Origin: JBBPYR01 sp038199755
Lineage (GTDB): Bacteria > Chloroflexota > Ktedonobacteria > Ktedonobacterales > Ktedonobacteraceae
Direction: 5' to 3'
DNA length: 23,702 bases
NCBI GenBank assembly: GCA_038199755.1
Contig: JBBPYR010000097.1
Location: forward strand, 1-23,702
The translations under genes and the position numbers were made by a program. Below the pieces are notes generated by a model. The model saw nothing but the letters and a program-made list of their open reading frames with translations. It searched no databases and was not told the origin of the DNA. Positions 14,674 through 22,793 of this stretch are shown here, in pieces (position 1 is the stretch's first letter; each line of letters starts with the position of its first letter).

Positions 14674-15822
14674 CTATTTTCTTTCTGCTAACGCTTCATA
14701 CTTTGCCGCGATCTCTGCCTGCGTGGGTGAACCCGTAGGCCGATAGCGACGATCATACAGGTGGCATGCCACCATTTGTTGTGGTGTCTCCTGTGAGGAA
14801 GAGATCAGCGTGGGCATAACCGTATAGCACGTGTCAAAAGCAAGGGGGCAGCGCGGGTGAAAGGCACAGCCCGTTGGTACATTACGCAAGTCCGGCGGTG
14901 AACCGGGGATGCCCGTCATTTTGCGGCGTGGACCATGAATAGTTGGGAACGAGTTGAGTAGACCATAACTATAGGGATGGCGCGGGTTACGATAGACATC
15001 ACTACTCGCAGCAGTCTCGACCAGGCGTCCAGCGTACATAATAGCAATCTTATCGGCCAGTTCGAGCAAGAGAGAGAGGTCATGGGTGATAAAGATCAGA
15101 GCCATACCAAATTCTTTACACAGGCCGCTAATCAGATTGAGGATTTCGCGCTGCACCACGACATCTAAGGCGGTAGTTGGCTCGTCCATGATGATCATCT
15201 CAGGGCGCAAGGCCAGGGCGATAGCGATAATGGCACGCTGACGCATACCGCCGCTCAATTCGTGTGGATAACTATGTAAACGATCTGGCGCAATCCCCAC
15301 TAGACGTAGGAGTTCGAGGGCACGTTGTTTACGTGCATCTGGCCCCATTGATGGTTCATGGGTTTGCAAGACATCGCTAATCTGCGCGCCAATATCCATC
15401 ACCGGATTGAGTGCGTTCATAGCACTTTGAAAGACAATCGAAAGCTCACGCCAACGAAAGTGTTGCAGATCAGTGGGGGAAAGCTGCAAAATATCAATAG
15501 GTTCTATCGCGTCACTTGACCAGTCAGCAGGCTTGTTTTGCTGTATCTCTGTCAAGCTAGCCAGTGCGTTGCCCTCGTGTTTATGCTGATAGTAGAGCAC
15601 TTCGCCGCCAGTAATAAAAGCGGGCGGGCGATGGAGGCGCGAGATGGCATAGGCCAAGGTAGATTTGCCGCTGCCGCTTTCCCCGGCCAGTCCGACTACC
15701 TCACCGCGACGCAGGCTAAAATTAACATCCGTGACCGCATGAACGGTGCCATTCGCGGCAAAGTAATCAACACTCAAGTTCTTCACTTCAAGCAGGGTAT
15801 CGCTGCGAAGACTCGTGACCAT
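14674..15822 (-). CDS. ABC transporter ATPase, OppD/DppD type
   Basis: 382 aa. Walker A GESGSGKST (47-55), Q-loop VFQSAMNALNP, signature LSGGMRQR, Walker B MIIMDEP and FITHDLS. The oligo_HPY C-terminal region has GCAFHPRCPLAFDTC and a later Cys (ACHLYDRR), the same four-cysteine layout as its partner. An insert after the first strand (about 80-108, HKHEGNALASL...) makes it longer than typical. The start ATG overlaps the stop of the permease by one base (TAATG), so translation is coupled, with AAAGGAG 8 nt upstream. Confidence 0.92.
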   Translation of the reverse strand: MVTSLRSDTLLEVKNLSVDYFAANGTVHAVTDVNFSLRRGEVVGLAGESGSGKSTLAYAISRLHRPPAFITGGEVLYYQHKHEGNALASLTEIQQNKPADWSSDAIEPIDILQLSPTDLQHFRWRELSIVFQSAMNALNPVMDIGAQISDVLQTHEPSMGPDARKQRALELLRLVGIAPDRLHSYPHELSGGMRQRAIIAIALALRPEMIIMDEPTTALDVVVQREILNLISGLCKEFGMALIFITHDLSLLLELADKIAIMYAGRLVETAASSDVYRNPRHPYSYGLLNSFPTIHGPRRKMTGIPGSPPDLRNVPTGCAFHPRCPLAFDTCYTVMPTLISSSQETPQQMVACHLYDRRYRPTGSPTQAEIAAKYEALAERK

Positions 15823-16943
15823 TAGGCTATCTCCTTTATTACGATGCCAGTGCTTATCGTGTTCTTTGTTGCTGAGCCAGTGCGCTTTGAATTCTTCGTG
15901 GGCGGCATTTTCACCTCACGCCGCAGACGTGGGTTGGCGATTTCATCAATGCCAAAGTTAATAAAGGCGAGGGCCGCGCCAATCAGGGCAATGCAGAGGC
16001 CCGGTGGGACAATCCACCACCATGCACCGAGCAGGAGGGCATCATTGTTTTGCGCCCAGAAGAACATGGTACCCCAACTGATGACCGACGAGTTGCCCAG
16101 GCCGAGAAATTCCAGACCCGCCTCCGCCAGGATGACGTAAATGGTGGTGCCGACAAAACCCGCCGCCACAATCGCGATCTCATTAGGGAGAATCTCAGCG
16201 AAGATGATGCGTAGCGTGGTTTCACCACCAGAACGGGCGGCCTCGACAAATTCGCGACGGCGCATTGAAAGCGTCTGTGCGCGTAAGACACGTGCTCCAT
16301 AGGCCCAACTGGTAACAGTAATCACCAGTGCCACATTGATTGGCCCCTTAAAGGGAAGATAAGAGGCCACCACAATTGCCAGTGGGAAGCTGGGTAGCAC
16401 GATAAAGATGTTTGTGATCAGGGAGAGCACGTCATCGATAAAGCCACCAAAGTAGCCCGCAGTCAGGCCGAGGGTAATGGAAATGAGGGTGACGACCAGA
16501 CCTGTGCCAAAGCCGAGCAAGATGGAGACGCGTGAGCCAACCACGACCTGGGTGAAGACATCTTGCCCTGTTTGTGTTGTCCCCAGCCAGTGGGTGGCAG
16601 ATGGTGGCTCCAGAATATCATTAGAGAAGGCATTCGCGTCCTTCTGCACCACGAGCGGGCCGAAGATCGCCAGTAATATAAAGAAGAGAACCAGCGAGGT
16701 CCCAAAGGCCATCTTAGGGTTGAGCGTGAACAAGCGCAAAACGTCACGCCAGCGCGAAACGGGAGCTGATGATGTTGATGGTGCAACTGTCGCTGTGGTA
16801 CTGGCGACGGGGCCAGCACCTGCCAGTGGGGCAGGCACAATACCAGCAGTGCTCAATGTGCCTTCCTGAGCTTGTATATCAATAAACCTGTTGTTTTCAT
16901 CATCAGGCGTAGGTGACTGCGGTGAAGACTGCGAAAGACTCAT
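15822..16943 (-). CDS. ABC transporter permease, OppC/DppC type
   Basis: 373 aa. The N-terminal ~65 residues are a Ser/Thr/Ala/Pro-rich tail longer than usual. Then come about six membrane segments, starting with MAFGTSLVLFFILLAIFGPLV. The family motifs HWLGTTQTGQDVF and the EAA loop EAARSGGETTLRIIFAEILPN, which contacts the ATPases, are present. The start ATG at 16943 lies 4 nt after the stop of the first permease gene, with AAGGGG 8 nt before it. The longer frame upstream lies inside that gene and is rejected. The C-terminal basic tail (TKNSKRTGSATKN) is also unusually long. Confidence 0.9.
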   Translation of the reverse strand: MSLSQSSPQSPTPDDENNRFIDIQAQEGTLSTAGIVPAPLAGAGPVASTTATVAPSTSSAPVSRWRDVLRLFTLNPKMAFGTSLVLFFILLAIFGPLVVQKDANAFSNDILEPPSATHWLGTTQTGQDVFTQVVVGSRVSILLGFGTGLVVTLISITLGLTAGYFGGFIDDVLSLITNIFIVLPSFPLAIVVASYLPFKGPINVALVITVTSWAYGARVLRAQTLSMRRREFVEAARSGGETTLRIIFAEILPNEIAIVAAGFVGTTIYVILAEAGLEFLGLGNSSVISWGTMFFWAQNNDALLLGAWWWIVPPGLCIALIGAALAFINFGIDEIANPRLRREVKMPPTKNSKRTGSATKNTISTGIVIKEIA

Positions 16944-16947
16944 AGTG

Positions 16948-17931
16948 CTAGCCCCTTTCCTGGCGCACGCGGGGATCGAGTGCAACATAAAGTATATCGG
17001 CAAGGAAATTAGCACCCAACACGGCTAAGGCAATGAACAGGAAGATGCCCTGCATCAGAGGGTAGTCCGAGTTAAGTACAGCCTGTAGCAGGGCAAAACC
17101 GATACCTGGATAAGAGAAGACAATTTCCGTCACGATAGAGCCAGCCACGACGAAGCCTAGCGAGATAGCGAAGCCAGTAATATTTGGTAAAATCGCATTG
17201 CGGGCGGCATAAGAAAACATAACACGTCGTTGCGAGAGCCCTTTTGCTTGAGCCATCAAGACATAATCTTCAGAGAGTGTGGTAATCATGGCGTTACGCA
17301 TACCGAGCATCCAGCCAGCAATTGAGGCGACGATGATGGTCAGCGCAGGCAAGATCGCGTGTTGGATGGCGGTACCAATAAACTCTGGTGTCAGAGCAGG
17401 CGTGATATTGAGGTCATAGCCGCCATTCAAAGGGAACCAGTTGAGCACATATCCCAGAAAGTATAACGAGATGAGTGCTAACCAGAGTGGTGGAATGGCA
17501 GAGATAAAGGTAAAGATCGGCGGCAGGACAGCGTCCAGCTTGGAGCCGCGTTGCCAGGCAACGACAATGCCGATTAGTGTTCCCAGGGTAAAACTGATCA
17601 CCGTTGCCGTCGTGACTAAACACAGCGTCCAAGGGATTTCTTGCCCAATCATCGTAATCACAGGCGTGGGAAAATAGGTGAACGAAACACCTAGATTGCC
17701 ATGTGCCAACTGGTTGAGGTACTGAAAATATTGTATCCATAGCGGGTCATTGGTGACACCAAATTGTATCTCTAACGCGTGCAGGGCTTGCGGTTGAATG
17801 CGGCCCTGGAAGCGAGCGAGCAACACCTGAGCAGGGTTGCCAGGAGCCAGGCGCGGGATAAGAAAATTGAGCGTGATGGATGCCCAGAGTGCTACCAGGT
17901 AAAACCCTATGCGGCGTAGCAGGTGACGCAT
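16948..17931 (-). CDS. ABC transporter permease, OppB/DppB type
   Basis: 327 aa with about six membrane segments. The N-terminus is typical (RIGFYLVALWASITLNFLIPRLAPGNP), as are GNLGVSF, the EAA-type loop YVLMAQAKGLSQRRVMFSYAARNAILPN and the C-terminal block ADILYVALDPRVR. It forms the channel with the OppC-type permease, whose gene starts 4 nt after this stop. The ATG at 17931 has a strong GGAGGAG 8 nt upstream. It is separated from the solute-binding protein gene by 106 nt that carry a hairpin repeat. Confidence 0.92.
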   Translation of the reverse strand: MRHLLRRIGFYLVALWASITLNFLIPRLAPGNPAQVLLARFQGRIQPQALHALEIQFGVTNDPLWIQYFQYLNQLAHGNLGVSFTYFPTPVITMIGQEIPWTLCLVTTATVISFTLGTLIGIVVAWQRGSKLDAVLPPIFTFISAIPPLWLALISLYFLGYVLNWFPLNGGYDLNITPALTPEFIGTAIQHAILPALTIIVASIAGWMLGMRNAMITTLSEDYVLMAQAKGLSQRRVMFSYAARNAILPNITGFAISLGFVVAGSIVTEIVFSYPGIGFALLQAVLNSDYPLMQGIFLFIALAVLGANFLADILYVALDPRVRQERG

Positions 17932-17972
17932 GCGTTTGTCTCCTCCTTGTCTTTCTATACAACTGCCACGCC

Positions 17973-18013
17973 CCCCGTAGGGGCGAGATTTATCGGCCCT
18001 CGCGCCCCTACGG
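17973..18013. repeat. Dispersed extragenic repeat, copy 2, with hairpin between binding-protein and permease genes
   Basis: CCGTAGGGGCG (17975-17985) pairs perfectly with CGCCCCTACGG (18003-18013) around a 17-nt loop. The left part matches the sequence at 4016-4036 at 19 of 21 positions. Lacking a U-run it is not a classical terminator. In this place it could stabilise the binding-protein mRNA end and reduce downstream expression. Confidence 0.6.
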
Positions 18014-18037
18014 ACAACGCTAACATGTAACTACAAT

Positions 18038-19735
18038 TTATGCGGCAGGAGTCAGATTGAGAACAACGACTTCGCTGTCAGGATAAGAGAATGGTGCGGG
18101 CATCGCGTATGGATGATCGGCATCATTCCAGCCTGTGAAGTGCTTGGTGCTGTACTCGTTCCAGGTCGCGCCATAGACCAGCGGAATAGCGGGAAGCTGT
18201 TCCACCATGATCTTTTGAATACCGTTGAGAGCTTGCTGCTGCACGCTCTGGTCAGAGGAACCAGCATACTGGTTAAGCAGCTTGTCGGTGGTGGGATCGC
18301 TCCAGCGTTCCCAGTTCGAGTTTGCTTGCTTGCCCACGGCTGCCGTGTTCTGACTGTTCAACAGTGAGTTGTAGAGGAAGAATGGTGTTGGGCCGGGATT
18401 GGTCCAGGAGATGACGGTGTCAAAGCTGCCGAGCTGCATCGCGCTGTAATACGCATTGAAGGAGAGGGCGTTGACGTTAGCATCAATGCCAATCGCTTTC
18501 AGGTTATTGGCCATGATCTGACAGTTTGTCACCCAGTCGGTCCAACCGGTCACGACATCGATATTGAAGGAAATGCGCTTGCCGCTCTTGTCTAGGTAGA
18601 TACCATCACTGCCCTTCTTATATCCTGCACTATTCAGGATTTGTTGGGCTTTGGCGGCATCCTGGGTGAATGCGGCACTTTGATAGTCAGAGGCCAGGAA
18701 GCTCTTGTTCGCAGGAAGCACCAGGGCAGTTGGGTGAGCCACTGGCTCGTAGCCGCTCTCTGCTACCTTGTACATCTGTTCGCGGTCAAGGGCCGTACTG
18801 ATGGCCTGACGGACAGCAACATCATTGAAAGGAGCCTTTGCGGTGTTCAGGTACAGCATGACAACGTTGCTTGGTGGGAACCAGTAGTGATTGTGGGCTG
18901 GGTCTTTCTGCACAAAGGTCTTTTCGATATTAGGCGTAAACACACCCATCCAGTCAATATCACCACGGGACAACAGCAGTTCCGCACTGGTATTAGAGTT
19001 GAAGGATGGGAAGCGCAACTCTGTCACCGCAGGTTTGCCGGGTTGCCAGTAATTAGGATTCTTGGCTCCCACGATCAATTGTGGGCTGAAGGACTTCAAG
19101 GTGAAGGGGCCAGTGCCAATCGGCTGTGAGTCGGCGTACTTCGAGGGGTCGCCTACCGAGGCAAAGCTATGTTTCGGGAGAATCCAGGTCTGACCACCCA
19201 GATACCACAGGATAGGTGTGTAGGGTTTGATAAAGTCTACCTTGACCGTGTTGGCATCAGGTGCCTCAACGCCCTTGAGGTATTGCCAGAGGCCATTCGT
19301 GTCAGCCGCTGGATATTGTTTCAAGGTGTTCAAGGTAAACAGGACATCATCACTGGTGAATGCTTGCCCATCAGACCATTTGACGCCCTGACGGAGCGTA
19401 AAGGTGACGCTGGACGCATCACTGGAGAACTGGTAGCTGGATGCTAGCCAGGGTTTGATACTGCCATCCATGCGGTTAAAGAATAGCAGGGTTTCATAGA
19501 TAAAGCCACGGCTGATATCCATCGTCGTTGCCGAATATGGGCTAAACGAGCTGGTGAAGTCCCCTTTAGGGCCAGTCGAGAGGGTCAAAACCGTCGATTT
19601 CGCGCCTCCGTTATTGGTGGTGGAAGCTGCTCCACCGCATGCTGAAAACAGGATGGCGGCAAGCATCGTGAGTACCATAACGAGGGTACCCATCTTGATC
19701 CTGAACCTGAACGAAGTTCGTGTATTGGAAGCCAC
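18038..19735 (-). CDS. Solute-binding lipoprotein of an Opp/Dpp-type ABC importer (family 5)
   Basis: 565 aa. A basic N-terminus and hydrophobic segment end in the lipobox LFSAC with Cys33 as lipid-anchored residue, followed by a Gly/Ser/Thr/Asn linker. The family-5 binding fold is recognised from RGFIYETLLFFNRMDGSIKPWLASSY, FTLRQGVKWSDGQAFTSDDV, PIGTGPFTLKSF and DVAVRQAISTALDREQM. The start is the GTG at 19735: AGGAGG lies 6 nt before it, and the 20 residues upstream have no ribosome site. It delivers substrate to the two permeases encoded downstream. Family-5 proteins bind peptides, nickel or, in Thermotoga and archaea, cello-oligosaccharides. The GH1 gene and LacI regulator favour a beta-linked sugar. 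Confidence 0.92.
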   Translation of the reverse strand: MASNTRTSFRFRIKMGTLVMVLTMLAAILFSACGGAASTTNNGGAKSTVLTLSTGPKGDFTSSFSPYSATTMDISRGFIYETLLFFNRMDGSIKPWLASSYQFSSDASSVTFTLRQGVKWSDGQAFTSDDVLFTLNTLKQYPAADTNGLWQYLKGVEAPDANTVKVDFIKPYTPILWYLGGQTWILPKHSFASVGDPSKYADSQPIGTGPFTLKSFSPQLIVGAKNPNYWQPGKPAVTELRFPSFNSNTSAELLLSRGDIDWMGVFTPNIEKTFVQKDPAHNHYWFPPSNVVMLYLNTAKAPFNDVAVRQAISTALDREQMYKVAESGYEPVAHPTALVLPANKSFLASDYQSAAFTQDAAKAQQILNSAGYKKGSDGIYLDKSGKRISFNIDVVTGWTDWVTNCQIMANNLKAIGIDANVNALSFNAYYSAMQLGSFDTVISWTNPGPTPFFLYNSLLNSQNTAAVGKQANSNWERWSDPTTDKLLNQYAGSSDQSVQQQALNGIQKIMVEQLPAIPLVYGATWNEYSTKHFTGWNDADHPYAMPAPFSYPDSEVVVLNLTPAA

Positions 19736-19868
19736 AGAAAACCTCCTGAGCACTATTGGTGAAAGGCGACCGTCTATAAAATAACGGCCTACCATCTTTC
19801 ACACAGATGAATCTGACAATGCAAACAATTGAGTAGGGATGTTCCTATCGGACGAGTACGTACCTTCG

Positions 19869-19884
19869 TGCCTCATTTGAGGCA
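19869..19884. promoter_or_regulatory. Inverted repeat TGCCTCA-TT-TGAGGCA upstream of the binding-protein gene
   Basis: Seven-base perfect arms with a 2-nt centre, about 135 nt upstream of the GTG. Its operator-like size and position between the repressor and transporter genes suggest a binding site. It differs from the 12-mers at 21213-21248, so it would be for another regulator. No convincing -35/-10 pair was found in the 19736-20022 gap. Confidence 0.35.
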
Positions 19885-20022
19885 GCAGAAATAAACCTCC
19901 CTTTCTTTTTTATTCACATAAAGACGACAGCACAATAGGACATCGGTAGGTGTATGCTTGCTTACATCTTACGCCTACGACGGCGTGATGTAGTGATACA
20001 ACAGGCGTGCGCAAACACGCTT

Positions 20023-21171
20023 CTACCGAGGGATGGAAAGGTTTTGTGGTGAGCCGCATGATGCACGGACTACGAGACTGGTTGGTAATTGAATACGAAT
20101 AGGGTCGTTTTCGTTCATCTCGCGGGCGAACGGTGTGGCAGCAAGCTTGCTACTCCAACCATTGCTCTGTAACGGAGATGCACTATTACCGTTGCTGTTG
20201 GTGTTCAACATGGAAAGCAGTAATTCGATACTATATTGTCCCATTTCATAAAAGGGTTGGCGTACGGTCGTAAGAGCCGGTCGTAGGTGCGCGGAAGCAC
20301 TAATGTCGTCAAATCCGACCAAGGCTACATCTTTAGGAATATGTAAACCAAATTCCTCGGCAGCGGCGAAGACGCCATAGGCTGTCTGGTCGCTGGCCGC
20401 AAAGATAGCGGTGGGACGGACCTCCTCTGGCAGAGCTAAAAGCTGCCTTGCCGCGGTATGTCCGCCCGAGGTAGAAAAATTGCCTTCGATCGCCAGTTTA
20501 GGATCAGGGGTGATGCCCTCGGCTTGCAGAGCGTCCAGGTATCCCTGATACCGTTCATGAGAGCAGAGTAAGCCCATAGGCCCCTGGATATGCGCGATGC
20601 GTCGATGACCGAGGCTAAGTAGGTGGCGCATAGCCATATACGCACCGTGATAATTGTTGGCACCCACCCAGGGTACACTGGTTGGTGGTGTCTGATCATC
20701 GACCAGAACCAAAGGAACGCCTTTTTTATAGAGTCGAGTCACATAGTGAGATAAGAAACCGGGGAAGATTGCTAGAATACCAGCAGTGAGATTGGTGGCG
20801 AGAATGTTGTTAACGACACTACTCGTTTCCTTCTCGCGTGCGGCTGTTTCTGGCGTGCGCGTGGAATCTTTGATGCTGTATAACACCAGCTCATACTGAG
20901 TGGTGCTAAGGACATCGGCGACGCCGCGCAACACATCGGGGATAAAGGGCCAGGTAAAGGAAGGGATGAGCACTCCGATCAGGCGGCTCCGTCCACCTGC
21001 GAGGCCAGAGGCAGTAATGCTTGGCACGAAGCCTACTTCTTCGACAATGCGTAAGATACGCGCACGGGTCGCGGGGTCCACGTCTGGCTTGTTGTTCAAG
21101 ACTCGTGAGACGGTGGCCTTTGACACGCCAGCGAGACGCGCAATGTCTTCAATCGTATGCTTTTGAGCCAT
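20023..21171 (-). CDS. LacI-family transcriptional regulator
   Basis: 382 aa. The N-terminal LacI helix-turn-helix and hinge are clear: HTIEDIARLAGVSKATVSRVLN (about 5-26) and ITASGLAGG. A periplasmic-binding-protein-like effector domain follows (RLIGVLIPSF..., VPWVGANNYHGAYMAMRHLLSLGHRRIAHIQGP, AIFAASDQTAYGVF, DVALVGFDDI). It is longer than the usual 330-350 aa due to an Asn/Ser-rich insert near the C-terminus (about 323-355, NTNSNGNSASP...). The ATG at 21171 has GGAG 8 nt upstream. The longer frame is untranslated leader containing the operator. It likely represses the downstream transporter-glucosidase genes and itself, released by a beta-glucoside or its product. Confidence 0.93.
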   Translation of the reverse strand: MAQKHTIEDIARLAGVSKATVSRVLNNKPDVDPATRARILRIVEEVGFVPSITASGLAGGRSRLIGVLIPSFTWPFIPDVLRGVADVLSTTQYELVLYSIKDSTRTPETAAREKETSSVVNNILATNLTAGILAIFPGFLSHYVTRLYKKGVPLVLVDDQTPPTSVPWVGANNYHGAYMAMRHLLSLGHRRIAHIQGPMGLLCSHERYQGYLDALQAEGITPDPKLAIEGNFSTSGGHTAARQLLALPEEVRPTAIFAASDQTAYGVFAAAEEFGLHIPKDVALVGFDDISASAHLRPALTTVRQPFYEMGQYSIELLLSMLNTNSNGNSASPLQSNGWSSKLAATPFAREMNENDPIRIQLPTSLVVRASCGSPQNLSIPR

Positions 21172-21212
21172 GCCTACTACTCCATCGACTGCGATGTTTT
21201 CATTTATGCGAT

Positions 21213-21248
21213 GTAAGCGGTTACGGAACCGCTTACGGTATCGGTTAC
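21213..21248. promoter_or_regulatory. Three tandem 12-bp LacI-type operator sites
   Basis: On the minus strand the sequence reads as three consecutive 12-mers, GTAACCGATACC, GTAAGCGGTTCC and GTAACCGCTTAC. Each is centred on CG, like LacI-family operators. The outer parts also form a larger inverted repeat (GTAAGCGGTT-ACGG-AACCGCTTAC). They sit immediately downstream of the promoter at 21254-21282, so bound protein would block initiation. Autorepression is the simplest reading. Confidence 0.7.
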
Positions 21249-21253
21249 ATGTA

Positions 21254-21282
21254 AGTATACGGATGTAGAGATTGTTTGTCAA
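21254..21282 (-). promoter_or_regulatory. Sigma-70 promoter of the LacI-family gene
   Basis: On the minus strand: TTGACA (21277-21282), a 17-bp spacer and TATACT (21254-21259), near consensus. The start is expected near 21247, inside the first operator 12-mer. The leader to the ATG is about 76 nt. Confidence 0.8.
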
Positions 21283-21298
21283 GGGTTTTGATAGACAT

Positions 21299-21345
21299 AT
21301 AGACATGTGCAGAGACAGGTTTTTTCTGTTTCTGCACATGTCTAT
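21299..21345. terminator. Hairpin terminator between the membrane-protein gene and the LacI-family gene
   Basis: Arms 21299-21318 and 21326-21345 pair over 20 bp with one G.T mismatch, loop GTTTTTT. It lies 13 nt past the stop of the upstream gene (21358) and before the LacI promoter, so it separates two co-oriented units. Confidence 0.7.
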
Positions 21346-21357
21346 TTCTATAAGCAA

Positions 21358-22728
21358 TTATGCGGCTTTATGGAGGGTGATATCTCCAATGCTAACATCG
21401 AGGGTGAGCACGGCCTTCAGAGAGGCACCGGAGTTAAGCGCACCACGATAGGTGGCGGGACCGCCGTTGCCTTTGATGTTGATCGTGAAGTCGCTCCCCT
21501 GAATGGAGCCAACATTGCTAGAGGCATCAAGAATGACCGCCGTATTTAACGGGAGCGTGACATCCAACTTGCCCTGCTCGCTTTGCAGGATGTAGGTAGC
21601 GGAGGCGGTCGTGTCGGTTGGTAGCAGCAGTGAGCCATTGAAGGTGACGTTGCCTTGGCCTGTCTCGATATCTGAGCCACTCAAGAGCATGGCGCGGGTG
21701 ACTTTGATATTACCGCTACTCCCCTTGACGGCGAGTACACCTTGTAAGCCATCGATGTTGATGTCTCCCAGTGCATCCTGAACGTTCAGGAAGAGCGGCG
21801 TGGCACTGCTCGTTGCTGCCGCTAGGTTTGCTGGAAAGGTGATCTGCATATCAACGACATCGCTAGCGGTATTGACCAACCCCGTACTGTCAGGAAACGT
21901 CACGTTGACAACGAGAGCACTATTGCCCGTAGTAGGAGTAGCGGGAGTGCTACTGCCTGAGGTGCCTGGGGATGTGGGTGTTGGTACTGTGCGTGTGCAG
22001 GCGAGTGGGTTGGTAATGCCTGTGGGTGGTTGCGCCTCTATAGTGATACGACTAAACTCCTGATTTGCAGCGGCGTCGTTCGCGGCATGGACAATTTTTG
22101 TGGTCTTGACCTGCACTTGCCCGCTGGGTGCGGTTGGGTCAACGGCGATACTAATAGTGCCTATCTTATCACATACCTGTAAACTGCTGAGGGTAGTCAT
22201 GGGAACGGTTTGCACATCTTTATGCTGGAATGTCTGGCTGCTGCCGCCGCCTACGCCTGGTATGTTACCGATGCCGGGCAGACCGCTTTGAGTTGAGCGC
22301 AGAGCTATAAAGACGACAACAACGGCGGCGACTACGACGAGTAGGATGCCGATGGCGCAGCCCCCGAGAATGGCGGGCCAAGCACTTTGGCGGCGGCGTC
22401 TCTGCGCACGACGACGTGGTGGCTCATCATCATAATCATCAGAGGAGCGGGTGCGGCGGGTGGCCCGCTGTTCCGTTTCATAGGGGCGTGCCTGTCTGCG
22501 TCGTGGATTATAATCAGTATCAACCTCACGGGGAGCGTTCCGTCGTGGTCTCTGGTCGGTCTCAAACTGGCGCGTCTGGCGGCGTGGCGGGTAGGGGGTG
22601 TTCTGCCCTGGCTCAAACTGGCGTGTGCGAGAGCGTGGTGTCTCGCCTTCGCTGATTTGATCCTCTGTGGTTGGCTCTTCTTCTGGTTCGTTCCCGGGTC
22701 CCTGCGACCGATTATTCCCGCTGCCCAT
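21358..22728 (-). CDS. Single-pass membrane protein with Arg-rich cytoplasmic tail and DUF4097-like exterior
   Basis: 456 aa. Residues 1-115 are hydrophilic and Arg/Glu-rich, with three copies of a motif like TRQFEPGQ, TRQFETDQ and ARPYETEQ, and a polybasic run just before the membrane. One membrane segment is at about 116-142 (ILGGCAIGILLVVVAAVVVVF). The exterior part has a Thr/Pro/Ser-rich stretch (about 255-280). Its end is a beta-solenoid-like region with GDINIDGLQGVLAVKGSSGNIKV and GSDIETGQGNVTFNG, which resembles DUF4097 adhesin-like repeats. The ATG at 22728 is preferred: AGGAG lies 10 nt upstream. The ATG at 22758 has a poor site. It follows the lipoprotein gene closely and may share its transcript. 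Function unknown. Confidence 0.78.
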   Translation of the reverse strand: MGSGNNRSQGPGNEPEEEPTTEDQISEGETPRSRTRQFEPGQNTPYPPRRQTRQFETDQRPRRNAPREVDTDYNPRRRQARPYETEQRATRRTRSSDDYDDEPPRRRAQRRRRQSAWPAILGGCAIGILLVVVAAVVVVFIALRSTQSGLPGIGNIPGVGGGSSQTFQHKDVQTVPMTTLSSLQVCDKIGTISIAVDPTAPSGQVQVKTTKIVHAANDAAANQEFSRITIEAQPPTGITNPLACTRTVPTPTSPGTSGSSTPATPTTGNSALVVNVTFPDSTGLVNTASDVVDMQITFPANLAAATSSATPLFLNVQDALGDINIDGLQGVLAVKGSSGNIKVTRAMLLSGSDIETGQGNVTFNGSLLLPTDTTASATYILQSEQGKLDVTLPLNTAVILDASSNVGSIQGSDFTINIKGNGGPATYRGALNSGASLKAVLTLDVSIGDITLHKAA

Positions 22729-22793
22729 AGACGTTGCGCTCCTCGCTGTGAATGACATTCTCTTTATCTTTACGTACGATAGCGTGCCTGGGT

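Noticed and set aside
20000..20016. Short inverted repeat GCGTG...CACGC after the LacI-family gene
   Set aside because: Only 5 bp with no U-run. Too weak to call a terminator, so read-through to the transporter genes stays possible.
21172..21357. 62-residue N-terminal extension of the LacI-family regulator
   Set aside because: It is promoter, operator and terminator sequence. LacI proteins start right before the helix-turn-helix.
22387..22755. 122-aa hydrophobic frame opposite the Arg-rich membrane protein
   Set aside because: It is the antisense of Arg/Asp-rich codons, which read as hydrophobic residues. No start signal.
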